Shown: piece by piece, positions 13,370-21,271 of the stretch
How the letters are laid out: the number at the start of each line of letters is the position of its first letter
Numbering within the stretch: the stretch's first letter is position 1
NCBI GenBank assembly: GCA_947487385.1
Contig: CANKWU010000003.1
Span: forward strand, 1-64,000
Direction of reading: 5' to 3'
DNA: 64,000 nt
Source of the DNA: Spartobacteria bacterium
GTDB taxonomy: Bacteria; Verrucomicrobiota; Verrucomicrobiia; Chthoniobacterales; UBA6821
The notes under the pieces: generated by a model
The model's database searches: none
What the model saw: the letters and a program-made list of their open reading frames with translations, nothing else
What the model was told of the DNA's origin: nothing
Made by a program: the position numbers and the translations under genes

Positions 13370-16284
13370 AACCCACCGAACACAAAACCGTCCAAGCCAG
13401 GATCCTTGCGTATGCGCAAGAGATCGGATGGACCGTTGTGTCACGGGATGAGTCTGAGAGGCGGCGTAGATTTGACCCAGAGTTACCTCCTGCCGACAGG
13501 GCCAAAAACCGAACCCTCTTCTTCGACGACCTGCTTGATGCCAAGGTGCGGGAGTTCAATCCCCGCTATGCCGAGGCGGAGGGTGCCCTCCTCGGTCAGC
13601 TCCGCCATCTCCACTCTGACATCTACGGCAACCAGGAATTCCTCGACTACCTGCGGAACCGAGGGAAGTTCTACGACCATGAGGAGAAGCGCGAGCGGGA
13701 CCTGATCCTGATCGATTACGAGCATCCCGCCCGCAACACCTACGAGGTCACGGAGGAGTGGGCCTATCACAACGGCCACTACGGGACGCGGGAGGATGTG
13801 GTCTTCCTCATCAACGGCATCCCGGTGCTGGTGATCGAGTGCAAGAACGCCAACAAGGACGAGGCGATTGCCCTGGGGGTGGATCAGATCCGTCGTTACC
13901 ACCGCGAGACACCGGAGCTTTTCATCCCTCAGCAGCTCTTCACGGCCACGGATGCCATCGGCTTCTCCTACGGGGTGAGCTGGAATACGGTGCGGCGGAA
14001 TATCTTCAACTGGAAGCACGAGGAGGTAGGGAAGCTGGAGGAGAAGGTGAAGAGCTTCTGTGCGATCCCGCAGGTGCTGGCCTTCCTGAAGGACTTCATC
14101 GTCTTTGCCGAGAAGGATGAGGAGCTGAACAAATATATCCTCCGCCAGCATCAGACCGGTGCCGTGGAGGCTACCGTAACCCGAGCGCTCGATCCGAAGC
14201 GTACCCGGGGACTGATCTGGCACACGCAGGGGAGTGGGAAGACCTTCACGATGATCAAGGCGGCGGAGCGCCTCTTCCGCGATCCCAGTGCCGATAAGCC
14301 GACGATCTTACTCATGATCGACCGGAATGAGCTGGAGGACCAGATGCTCAAGAACCTCTCGGCGCTCGGCCTGGGTAATCTGGAACACGCCGACAGCATC
14401 ACCCGGCTCAATCAGCTCCTGCGCGACGACTACCGAGGCATCATCGTGACGATGATCCACAAGTTCCGCGATATGCCGGTGGATCTGAATCTCCGGAAGA
14501 ATATCTATGTCCTCATCGATGAGGCCCATCGGACGACAGCTGGTGATCTCGGGAACTTCCTGATGGCAGGTCTGCCGAATGCCACCTTCATTGGCTTCAC
14601 CGGGACCCCGGTCGACAAGACGGTCTATGGGAGGGGGACCTTCAAGACCTTCGGCTGTGAGGATGATCAGGGCTACCTTCACAAATACTCGATCGCCGAC
14701 AGTATCGAGGATGGGACCACACTTCCGCTCTATTACCAGCTAGCGCCCAATGAACTGCTCGTCCCCCACGAAACGCTGGAGAAGGAGTTCCTCTCCCTCG
14801 CTGAGGCCGAGGGGGTGGCGGACATCGAGGAGCTGAACAAGATTCTGGACCGGGCGGTGAACCTGAAGAACTTCCTGAAGGGGAAGGAACGCATCCAGCA
14901 GGTGGCAGGGTTCGTTGCCAAGCACTACACCGAGAATGTGGAGCCGCTGGGATACAAGGCCTTCCTGGTCGGTGTGGATCGCGAGGCCTGCGCCCTCTAC
15001 AAGCATGCCCTCGATCAGATCCTCCCGGCGGAATACTCCGAGGTGGTCTATACGGGGAATAACAACGACTCGGCGCTGCTCAAGGAATTCCACCTCGATC
15101 TGAAGAAGGAGCGGCAAATCCGCAAGAGCTTCGGGAAGCTCGACCAGCAGCCGAAGATCCTGATCGTCACGGAGAAGCTGCTCACGGGATTCGACGCACC
15201 CGTTCTCTACGCCATGTATCTCGACAAGCCGATGCGGGATCACACGCTGCTCCAGGCGATCGCCCGGGTGAACCGCCCCTACGAGAATGAGGCGCAGGTG
15301 ATGGTGAAGCCTCACGGCTTCGTCCTCGATTTCGTCGGAATCTTCGACAAACTGGAAAAGGCCCTCGCCTTCGATAGCAAGGAGATCAATGCGATCGTCA
15401 AGGATCTGAAGCTCCTGAAGGTGCTCTTCCAAGAGAAGATGGAGACGAAGGCTCCGGCCTACCTCGGATTGATCGAGCGGAACTTCAATGACAAGGACAT
15501 CGATACCCTGATCGAGCACTTCCGCGATCCCGAGCGGCGGAAGGAATTCTTCAAGGAATACAAAGAGATCGAGATGCTCTATGAGATCATCTCGCCGGAC
15601 GCCTTCCTGCGGCCCTTCATCGATGATTTCACCACGCTCTCGGCGATCTACGACATCGTCCGCAAGGCCTACACCAAGCGGGTGATGGTAGACCGGGATT
15701 TCCAGAAGAAGACCAATGCCCTAGTGCAAGAGCATGTAGGGGGTTACACCTCCGACGGACCGCTCGACCCGGTGAAGATCGACGCCACCACGCTGGAGCT
15801 CATTAGGAAGAAGCGCGGAGGCGAGGGAACCAAGGTCATCAACCTGATTAAGAGCATCCAGAAGACGGCTGAGGAGGAGAGCGAGGATCCATTCCTAATC
15901 GCTATGGCCCAGCGAGCCCAAGCAGTGCAGGAGAGCTTCGAGCACCGCCAGACGGAAACTGCAGAGGCCCTGGAGTTACTCCTGAAGGAGGTCAGCCTCA
16001 ACGAGGAGAGGAAAAAGGAGCAAGCCGAGAAGGGATTCGATGGACTGACCTTTTTTGTCTACCGAACCCTACTGGATGCCAAGATTGGCAATGCCGAAGG
16101 CGTGAGCCGCAAAATCAAGGAGGCCTTCGTCGCCAACCCCAACTGGAAGCGCAGCGAGGCCTCACTCCGGGAACTGCGAAACAAGGTGACCTTTGCCATC
16201 TTCGCAGAGATGGATGATCTGGATGGAGTGACGAGGATCGTGGATGAACTCTTCACCCTGCTGGCCAAGGCGGATCGGATCTGA
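13366..16284 (+). CDS. hsdR: Type I restriction-modification endonuclease subunit HsdR
   Basis: This 972-aa protein has an N-terminal PD-(D/E)xK nuclease core ('REDVVFLINGIPVLVIECKN'), then a superfamily 2 translocase: Walker A 'LIWHTQGSGKTFTMI', DEAH-type box 'LIDEAHRT', motif III 'GFTGTPVD', 'LLTGFDAPVLY' and 'QAIARVNRPY'. The C-terminal helical domain is complete. It forms the restriction complex with HsdM and HsdS and cleaves unmodified DNA after translocation. It is separated from hsdM by eight other reading frames, an unusual distance. G+C looks clearly higher than in the preceding NTPase gene, pointing to different histories. Confidence 0.95.
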   Translation: MKPTEHKTVQARILAYAQEIGWTVVSRDESERRRRFDPELPPADRAKNRTLFFDDLLDAKVREFNPRYAEAEGALLGQLRHLHSDIYGNQEFLDYLRNRGKFYDHEEKRERDLILIDYEHPARNTYEVTEEWAYHNGHYGTREDVVFLINGIPVLVIECKNANKDEAIALGVDQIRRYHRETPELFIPQQLFTATDAIGFSYGVSWNTVRRNIFNWKHEEVGKLEEKVKSFCAIPQVLAFLKDFIVFAEKDEELNKYILRQHQTGAVEATVTRALDPKRTRGLIWHTQGSGKTFTMIKAAERLFRDPSADKPTILLMIDRNELEDQMLKNLSALGLGNLEHADSITRLNQLLRDDYRGIIVTMIHKFRDMPVDLNLRKNIYVLIDEAHRTTAGDLGNFLMAGLPNATFIGFTGTPVDKTVYGRGTFKTFGCEDDQGYLHKYSIADSIEDGTTLPLYYQLAPNELLVPHETLEKEFLSLAEAEGVADIEELNKILDRAVNLKNFLKGKERIQQVAGFVAKHYTENVEPLGYKAFLVGVDREACALYKHALDQILPAEYSEVVYTGNNNDSALLKEFHLDLKKERQIRKSFGKLDQQPKILIVTEKLLTGFDAPVLYAMYLDKPMRDHTLLQAIARVNRPYENEAQVMVKPHGFVLDFVGIFDKLEKALAFDSKEINAIVKDLKLLKVLFQEKMETKAPAYLGLIERNFNDKDIDTLIEHFRDPERRKEFFKEYKEIEMLYEIISPDAFLRPFIDDFTTLSAIYDIVRKAYTKRVMVDRDFQKKTNALVQEHVGGYTSDGPLDPVKIDATTLELIRKKRGGEGTKVINLIKSIQKTAEEESEDPFLIAMAQRAQAVQESFEHRQTETAEALELLLKEVSLNEERKKEQAEKGFDGLTFFVYRTLLDAKIGNAEGVSRKIKEAFVANPNWKRSEASLRELRNKVTFAIFAEMDDLDGVTRIVDELFTLLAKADRI

Positions 16285-16592
16285 TGAGTGCCTCGGCCAG
16301 AGAGAAGTTCCGCGCCCGTATTCTCGAATGGGCCGCCAAGCTCGATGTCAAAGCCACAGCAATTTACATCCGCCCAATGAAACGAAAGTGGGCCTCCTGC
16401 TCCACAGCCGGGACACTGAGCTTCAACGATGAACTGGTGGGGATGCCTCCCGAGCTGGGGGACTATGTGATCGTCCACGAGCTCCTGCACTTCTCAGTCC
16501 CCAATCACGGCAAACTCTGGAAAAGTCTCATGAGAGCCCATCTGGGTGACTATGAAGTGCTGGAGACCAGATTGAAAAATTTAGCGGCGTAA
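16284..16592 (+). CDS. Minimal DUF45/YgjP-type metallopeptidase-like protein
   Basis: The 102-aa product holds 'RPMKRKWASCSTAGTLSFNDELVGMPPELGDYVIVHELLHFSVPNHGKLWKSLM', the zinc-binding HELLH motif with a downstream His, as in the YgjP/DUF45 (M48-related) family. Family members are commonly about 230 aa; this one is little more than the metal-binding core. Such genes are frequently neighbours of hsdR. Its ATG shares one base with the hsdR stop (TGATG), so it is the last gene of the operon. Whether it is a protease or has another role is not established. Confidence 0.85.
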   Translation: MSASAREKFRARILEWAAKLDVKATAIYIRPMKRKWASCSTAGTLSFNDELVGMPPELGDYVIVHELLHFSVPNHGKLWKSLMRAHLGDYEVLETRLKNLAA

Positions 16593-16601
16593 TAGTACCG
16601 C

Positions 16602-16775
16602 AAGGCTTAGCAAGTTTGGATGCAGGGGAAGGCGCGAGGGGGAAGGCGTAGTAGTCCCACGCCGACCAAGCGGCAACACTGCCCTGCGCCAATACCGATC
16701 CGTGGGAACGGCTGGGATAGCCTAACGCATTGCGTTAGCCCGCGAGGGCGAGACGCGTGGGAACGCGCGAGGCAA
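16602..16775 (+). repeat. GGGA-tetraloop structured repeat, copy B (longest)
   Basis: It begins AAGGCTTAGCAAGTTTGGAT, as copy D does on the other strand. Folded parts: outer stem GCAGGG (16622-16627)/CCCTGC (16682-16687) enclosing GGCGT...ACGCC (16645-16663); CCGT-GGGA-ACGG (16700-16711); CTAACGC-ATT-GCGTTAG (16722-16738); linker CCCGCGAGGGCGAG (16739-16752); CGCGT-GGGA-ACGCG (16754-16767). It fills the 200-bp gap between the operon and secA, where no gene is seen. Confidence 0.78.
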
Positions 16776-16792
16776 AATCCCTAGCCTTCCCG

Positions 16793-19792
16793 CTAGGCAG
16801 TCCGCCCACAACAGGACTTGTATTTTTTTCCACTCCCACACGGGCAAGGATCATTCCTGCCCGCCGTCTTCTGCGGCCTCGGGGCCGGAGCCTTCTGCAT
16901 GGCTTGATCAAAAACCGCTTGGGCTGCCGTTGCAGCTGGTGACTGGGTGCTGTCGGCCTCTCCCTCGTTCGCGTTGAGGCGTCCTTCAGATCCAAGCAAA
17001 TCCTTCTGCATGAGGTGGCGGGGGAGGGAAGCGAGCAACTGCTCAAAGGCCTGGAGGTTTGTGGTGGAGCGGAAGAGGTTGTTCAAGACCTCGTTCTTGA
17101 TGCTCTCCATGAGCTCGACGAACATGGCGTAGGCCTCGGTCTTGTACTCGGTGAGTGGGTCCTTCTGGCCGTAGGCGCGGAGGTAGACGGCCTCGCGGAG
17201 TCCGTCCATGGCGTAGAGGTGCTCCTGCCAGAGTCGATCGACGGCATTGAGGATGACGTACTTCTCAAGGCCCGAGCGAGCGGCCTCGTCCTCGATGGCG
17301 GCCTTGCGGTCGTAGGCTTCCACAAGGGTCTTGGCGAGGAAGGTGCCGTTGGCCTCGATGTCGCGGGTCTCGAAGGCACACTTTGCTGAGGTGAGTCCGA
17401 CGGGGAAGGTGGAGTTCACCCACTGAAGGAGTCCGGCGACATCGGGTTCGGAGTCGCTGCTCTCGGTGGTGAGGAAGGCGGCGACCTTCTTCGGCACGAC
17501 TTCGTTGATCACTTCGTGGATGAGGACGCGGGGATTCTCGGCATCCATGACCTCGTTGCGGTAGCCGTAGATGACTTCACGCTGCTGGTTCATGACGTCG
17601 TCGAACTCAAGCGTCCGGCGGCGCATGAGGTAGTTCCTCTGCTCGACGCGCTTCTGGGCGGTCTCGACGCTCTTGTTGAGCCAGGGATGCTCGAGCTCCT
17701 CGCCCTCCTGCATGCCGAAGGTCTCCATGATCTTGGTCATGCGGTCGGCGGCACCGAAGTTCCTCATGAGGTCATCCTCGAAGCTGATGTAGAAGCGGGA
17801 GCGGCCAGGATCTCCCTGACGGGCGCAGCGTCCGCGCAGCTGGCGGTCGATACGGCGTGACTCGTGGCGCTCGGTGCCGAGGACAAAGAGTCCGCCAAGC
17901 TCGGAGACTCCTTCTCCTAGCTTAATGTCGGTGCCACGGCCGGCCATGTTGGTGGAGATGGTGACGGCTCCACGCATGCCGGCACGCGAGATGATCTCGG
18001 CCTCCTGCATGTGGAACTTGGCGTTCAGCACGGTATGGGGAATGTGTTCGCGCTTGAGCATCCGGCTCAAGACTTCGGATGCCTCGACGCTGGCAGTTCC
18101 AACAAGGATCGGCTGGCCACGACCATGGGAGGCTTTGATCTCCTCGATGGCGGCAGCCATCTTCTCGCGGCGTGTCTTGTAGATGCGGTCGTTCTCGTCA
18201 AGCCGAGCGACTGGCCGGTTCGTTGGAATGACGTTCACGGCGAGGCCGTAGATGTCATGAAATTCGTTGGCCTCGGTCTCGGCCGTTCCGGTCATGCCGG
18301 CGAGCTTCTCGTAGAGGCGGAAGTAGTTCTGGATGGTGATTGTGGCCATCGTCTGGGTCTCCCGATCGATCTGCACTCCTTCCTTGGCCTCGACGGCCTG
18401 GTGGAGTCCGTCGCTCCAGCGGCGGCCCGCCATCTTGCGACCAGTGAAGGTGTCGACGATGACGACCTTGTTCTCCTCGACGACGTACTCGACGTCCTTC
18501 TCGTAAAGGCAGTAGGCCTTGAGGAGCTGGGCGATGTTGTGCATCCGCTCAGCGGAGTGGTCGCAGTGCTGCTGCGCGGCGGCTTTCTTGGCGGCCTTCT
18601 CGGAATCGGAAAGCGTGGCGTCCGTCTCGATGTCGGCGAACTCTGTGAGGAGATCGGGGAGAACGAAGGCGTTCGGATCGTCGGGATTCAGGAAGCTCCG
18701 GCCCATCTCCGTAAGGTCAGCCTCCTGCTGCTTCTCCTCGATGGTGAAGTAGAGCTCTTCCTTGAGTGCGACGAGCGCATCCTTGGAGGTGTCTTGGTAG
18801 AAGGAGAGCTCGGCCTTGTCGGTGAGACGACGAAGTTCGGGATCCTCCATGGCGCGGAGCAGTCCTTTGTTGCGCGGTTGACCGAGCTTCACCTTGAAGA
18901 GGGCCATGCCGGCGGCTTCCTTTTCACCCTTGGCGAGGAGGTCCTTGGCGTCTGCCACGAGCTTGTTGATGAGGGCGGTCTGCTTGCGGACGAGCTGCTC
19001 GACGAGTGGCTTGAAGCGGTCGTACTGATGGGTGGAGACGGTGGCAGGACCGCTGATGATGAGCGGTGTGCGGGCCTCATCGACCAGGATGGAGTCGACT
19101 TCATCGACGATGGCAAAGTAGTGGCCTCGCTGAACCTGCTGCTCACGACTAGTGGCCATGCCGTTGTCGCGGAGGTAATCGAAGCCAAACTCGCTGTTGG
19201 TGCCATAAGCGATGTCGCACTCGTACTGGGCACGCCTCTCCTCGGGGGACTGATCATGCTGGAGAATCCCGGTGCTCAGGCCGAGGAATCCGTAGAGCTG
19301 TCCCATGCACTCGGCATCGCGGCGCGCGAGGTAGTCGTTCACCGTGACCAAGTGGACACCGCGTCCGGTGAGGGCGTTCAGGTAGACGGGAAGTGTCGCG
19401 ACCAGTGTCTTGCCCTCGCCTGTCGCCATCTCGGAGATGCGTCCTTTGTGGAGCACCATGCCGCCGACAAGCTGGACGTCGAAGTGAACCATGTTCCAGG
19501 TGTACTCGTAGTCGCAGACCATGAACTGCATCCCGACCATACGGCGGGCCGCGTTCTTCACGACCGCGAAGGCCTCGGGGAGGATCTCGTTGAGCCTCTT
19601 CTGGAGTAGCACTGGATCTTGGATCTCGGAAAGCTCGTTCTTCCAAGCGGCGGTCTTTTCACGAAGTGCTTCGTCGGGAAGTGCCTGCAGGCTGACCTCG
19701 ATCTCGTTGATCTTGGCGACAAGGGGGAGCATCCGGCGCACTTCGCGCTGGTTCTTCGATCCGACGATTTTTTTTAAGATCCAGTTAAACAT
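16793..19792 (-). CDS. secA: Preprotein translocase ATPase SecA
   Basis: This 999-aa protein is the Sec motor. It has Walker A in 'MATGEGKTLVATLPVYLNAL', the DEAD-type 'IVDEVDSILVDEARTPLI', 'NMAGRGTDIKLGEGV', 'RQLRGRCARQGDPG', and a C-terminal zinc tail 'NDPCPCGSGKKYKSCCG' that binds SecB or ribosomes. It is about 100 residues longer than the E. coli protein, with the extra sequence in the preprotein-binding region ('LVRKQTALINKLVADAKDLLAKGEKEAAG'). It marks the return to core genome. The gene is transcribed toward the defence operon, and a long inverted repeat lies upstream of it. Confidence 0.97.
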   Translation of the reverse strand: MFNWILKKIVGSKNQREVRRMLPLVAKINEIEVSLQALPDEALREKTAAWKNELSEIQDPVLLQKRLNEILPEAFAVVKNAARRMVGMQFMVCDYEYTWNMVHFDVQLVGGMVLHKGRISEMATGEGKTLVATLPVYLNALTGRGVHLVTVNDYLARRDAECMGQLYGFLGLSTGILQHDQSPEERRAQYECDIAYGTNSEFGFDYLRDNGMATSREQQVQRGHYFAIVDEVDSILVDEARTPLIISGPATVSTHQYDRFKPLVEQLVRKQTALINKLVADAKDLLAKGEKEAAGMALFKVKLGQPRNKGLLRAMEDPELRRLTDKAELSFYQDTSKDALVALKEELYFTIEEKQQEADLTEMGRSFLNPDDPNAFVLPDLLTEFADIETDATLSDSEKAAKKAAAQQHCDHSAERMHNIAQLLKAYCLYEKDVEYVVEENKVVIVDTFTGRKMAGRRWSDGLHQAVEAKEGVQIDRETQTMATITIQNYFRLYEKLAGMTGTAETEANEFHDIYGLAVNVIPTNRPVARLDENDRIYKTRREKMAAAIEEIKASHGRGQPILVGTASVEASEVLSRMLKREHIPHTVLNAKFHMQEAEIISRAGMRGAVTISTNMAGRGTDIKLGEGVSELGGLFVLGTERHESRRIDRQLRGRCARQGDPGRSRFYISFEDDLMRNFGAADRMTKIMETFGMQEGEELEHPWLNKSVETAQKRVEQRNYLMRRRTLEFDDVMNQQREVIYGYRNEVMDAENPRVLIHEVINEVVPKKVAAFLTTESSDSEPDVAGLLQWVNSTFPVGLTSAKCAFETRDIEANGTFLAKTLVEAYDRKAAIEDEAARSGLEKYVILNAVDRLWQEHLYAMDGLREAVYLRAYGQKDPLTEYKTEAYAMFVELMESIKNEVLNNLFRSTTNLQAFEQLLASLPRHLMQKDLLGSEGRLNANEGEADSTQSPAATAAQAVFDQAMQKAPAPRPQKTAGRNDPCPCGSGKKYKSCCGRTA

Positions 19793-19873
19793 GAAAAGAG
19801 GTCCCTTTTTTGGAAGGAATCACTAAACCCGAAGGTGATGGCGGGGGCAAGAGAAGCCGAACAGATAAAATAT

Positions 19874-20009
19874 GGAACTCAGAAACTCAGGAACATTGCA
19901 GGCTGGGCATGGAGGTGGCTGCGCAGCTTCAAAGAAGTGTCCCAGTGATGAGTGGGAGATAAGCCTGCCAAATCCCTTCTGGATTTTTTTTCCTGAGTTC
20001 CTGAGTTCC
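19874..20009. repeat. Long inverted repeat with iterated GGAACTCA words
   Basis: The left arm 19874-19893 (two GGAACTCA/GAAACTCA units plus GGAA) matches the reverse complement of the right arm 19990-20009 at 19 of 20 positions. Inside are further short inverted pairs (GCAGGCT...AGCCTGC). The whole can fold as a 136-nt nested hairpin, placed in the gap upstream of secA and downstream of tadA. It is not obviously a terminator. Confidence 0.7.
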
Positions 20010-20022
20010 AAATTATTAATCT

Positions 20023-20538
20023 TCAGCTTTCTGTATTTCTTCGGCGTTCGCCGAAGAAGGTCTTGAGAAGCTGTCCGCTCTGCTCACCAAGCACCCCGCC
20101 AGTGATTTCGCACCTGTGACTGAGTCCCTCCATCTGAAGGATATTAATGCTGCCACCTGCCGCTCCGCCCTTGAGATCATGGCATCCAAAGATGACTCTT
20201 CTGACCCGTGAGTTCACCAGTGCCCCAGCACACATCGGACAAGGCTCCTTGGTCACATAGAGGTCACATTCATTCAGACGCCAATCGCCGATCGCGTTCT
20301 CCGCTTGCGTGATAGCGAGCATCTCGGCATGGGCGGTGGCGTCCTTGAGGGTCTCCACCAGATTTGAGGCGCGCGCGATGATCTTCCCCTCGCGAACGAC
20401 TACGGCACCGATCGGCACCTCCTCAGACTCATAAGCCTTGAGCGCCTGCCGCAGCGCCTGACCCATGAAATAGTCGTCGCTGGTCAGATCAATAATCGGA
20501 TCCTCATCGGCAGGCCCGTCGTGAAAAACGATTTCCAT
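20023..20538 (-). CDS. tadA: tRNA adenosine(34) deaminase TadA
   Basis: This 171-aa cytidine-deaminase-fold enzyme converts A34 to inosine in tRNA-Arg(ACG). The zinc ligands and catalytic Glu are seen in 'ATAHAEMLAI' (HAE) and 'PCPMCAGALVNSRVRRVIFG' (PCxxC). The N-terminal 20 residues (MEIVFHDGPADEDPIIDLTS) extend beyond the usual start; a start at the Met of 'YFMGQALRQAL' would be close to the family norm, so the exact start is uncertain. It lies upstream of secA on the same strand. Confidence 0.93.
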   Translation of the reverse strand: MEIVFHDGPADEDPIIDLTSDDYFMGQALRQALKAYESEEVPIGAVVVREGKIIARASNLVETLKDATAHAEMLAITQAENAIGDWRLNECDLYVTKEPCPMCAGALVNSRVRRVIFGCHDLKGGAAGGSINILQMEGLSHRCEITGGVLGEQSGQLLKTFFGERRRNTES

Positions 20539-20579
20539 GGAATTATCCCTATTCCCTTATTCTACCCATCAACGATTCT

Positions 20580-21230
20580 CTATCCCCGCAGGGCGTGGAT
20601 CTCGGCGGCGCGGTCGGCGGCCTTGAAGATCGAGGTGCCTGCCACCATAACATCGGCGCCGGCTTCACGACAAAGGGCTGCGGTCTTTGCATCGATCCCT
20701 CCATCCACCTCGATCAGGAATCCGAGTCCCAACTCCGCGCGTATACGGTTGGCCTCCCTGATTTTACCAAGCATGTCTGTCATGAAGGGTTGTCCTCCAA
20801 ATCCCGGCTCGACGGTCATGATGAGCAGGATATCAAAGCGGCCAAAAAGCTCGCGGGCCTGATTGAGCGGGGTTCCGGGCTTGATCGAGAGACCGGCTTT
20901 CTTCCCGGCAGCTCTCACCGTATCGAGGGTAATACCAGCATCGTGATTGGCCTCAAGGTGGGAGGTGACAGAGGCAACTCCTGGGATATCCATAAATTGT
21001 CCGATGTATCGGTCGGGGCGCTGAATCATGAGATGAACATCGAGCGGAAGCTCCGTGTGACGCCCTGCGGCTTTAACGATCGGTTCGCCAAAGGAGATGT
21101 TCGGCACGAAATCCCCATCCATCACGTCGCAGTGAATCCAATCCGCTCCAGCGGCCGTCACGCTGGCAACCTCGTCGCCAAGGCAAGCGAAGTTACCAGC
21201 AAGGATCGAGGGTGCGATGAGAGAGCCCAT
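20580..21230 (-). CDS. rpe: Ribulose-phosphate 3-epimerase
   Basis: This 216-aa TIM-barrel enzyme interconverts ribulose 5-phosphate and xylulose 5-phosphate in the pentose phosphate pathway. Diagnostic segments are 'IAPSILAGNFACLGDE', 'IHCDVMDGDFVPNISFG', 'LDVHLMIQRPDRYI', 'LIMTVEPGFGGQPF' and 'EVDGGIDAKTA', which carry the metal-binding His/Asp and phosphate-binding Gly residues. Length is normal. It is 40 bp upstream of tadA on the same strand. Confidence 0.96.
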   Translation of the reverse strand: MGSLIAPSILAGNFACLGDEVASVTAAGADWIHCDVMDGDFVPNISFGEPIVKAAGRHTELPLDVHLMIQRPDRYIGQFMDIPGVASVTSHLEANHDAGITLDTVRAAGKKAGLSIKPGTPLNQARELFGRFDILLIMTVEPGFGGQPFMTDMLGKIREANRIRAELGLGFLIEVDGGIDAKTAALCREAGADVMVAGTSIFKAADRAAEIHALRG

Positions 21231-21271
21231 ATGTATATCTGCTTGTACTGTGGTGAGGTCTAGGCCCTGAA

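Noticed and set aside
13483-15519. Long minus-strand ORFs opposite hsdR (246 and 259 aa)
   Set aside because: Hydrophobic Leu/Val/Asp-rich shadow frames of a clearly recognised HsdR.
18011-19609. 532-aa ORF on the plus strand opposite secA
   Set aside because: It is fully antisense to a highly conserved secA and its composition (Val/Leu/Gly/Glu/Asp-rich) is that of a shadow frame in G+C-rich coding DNA.
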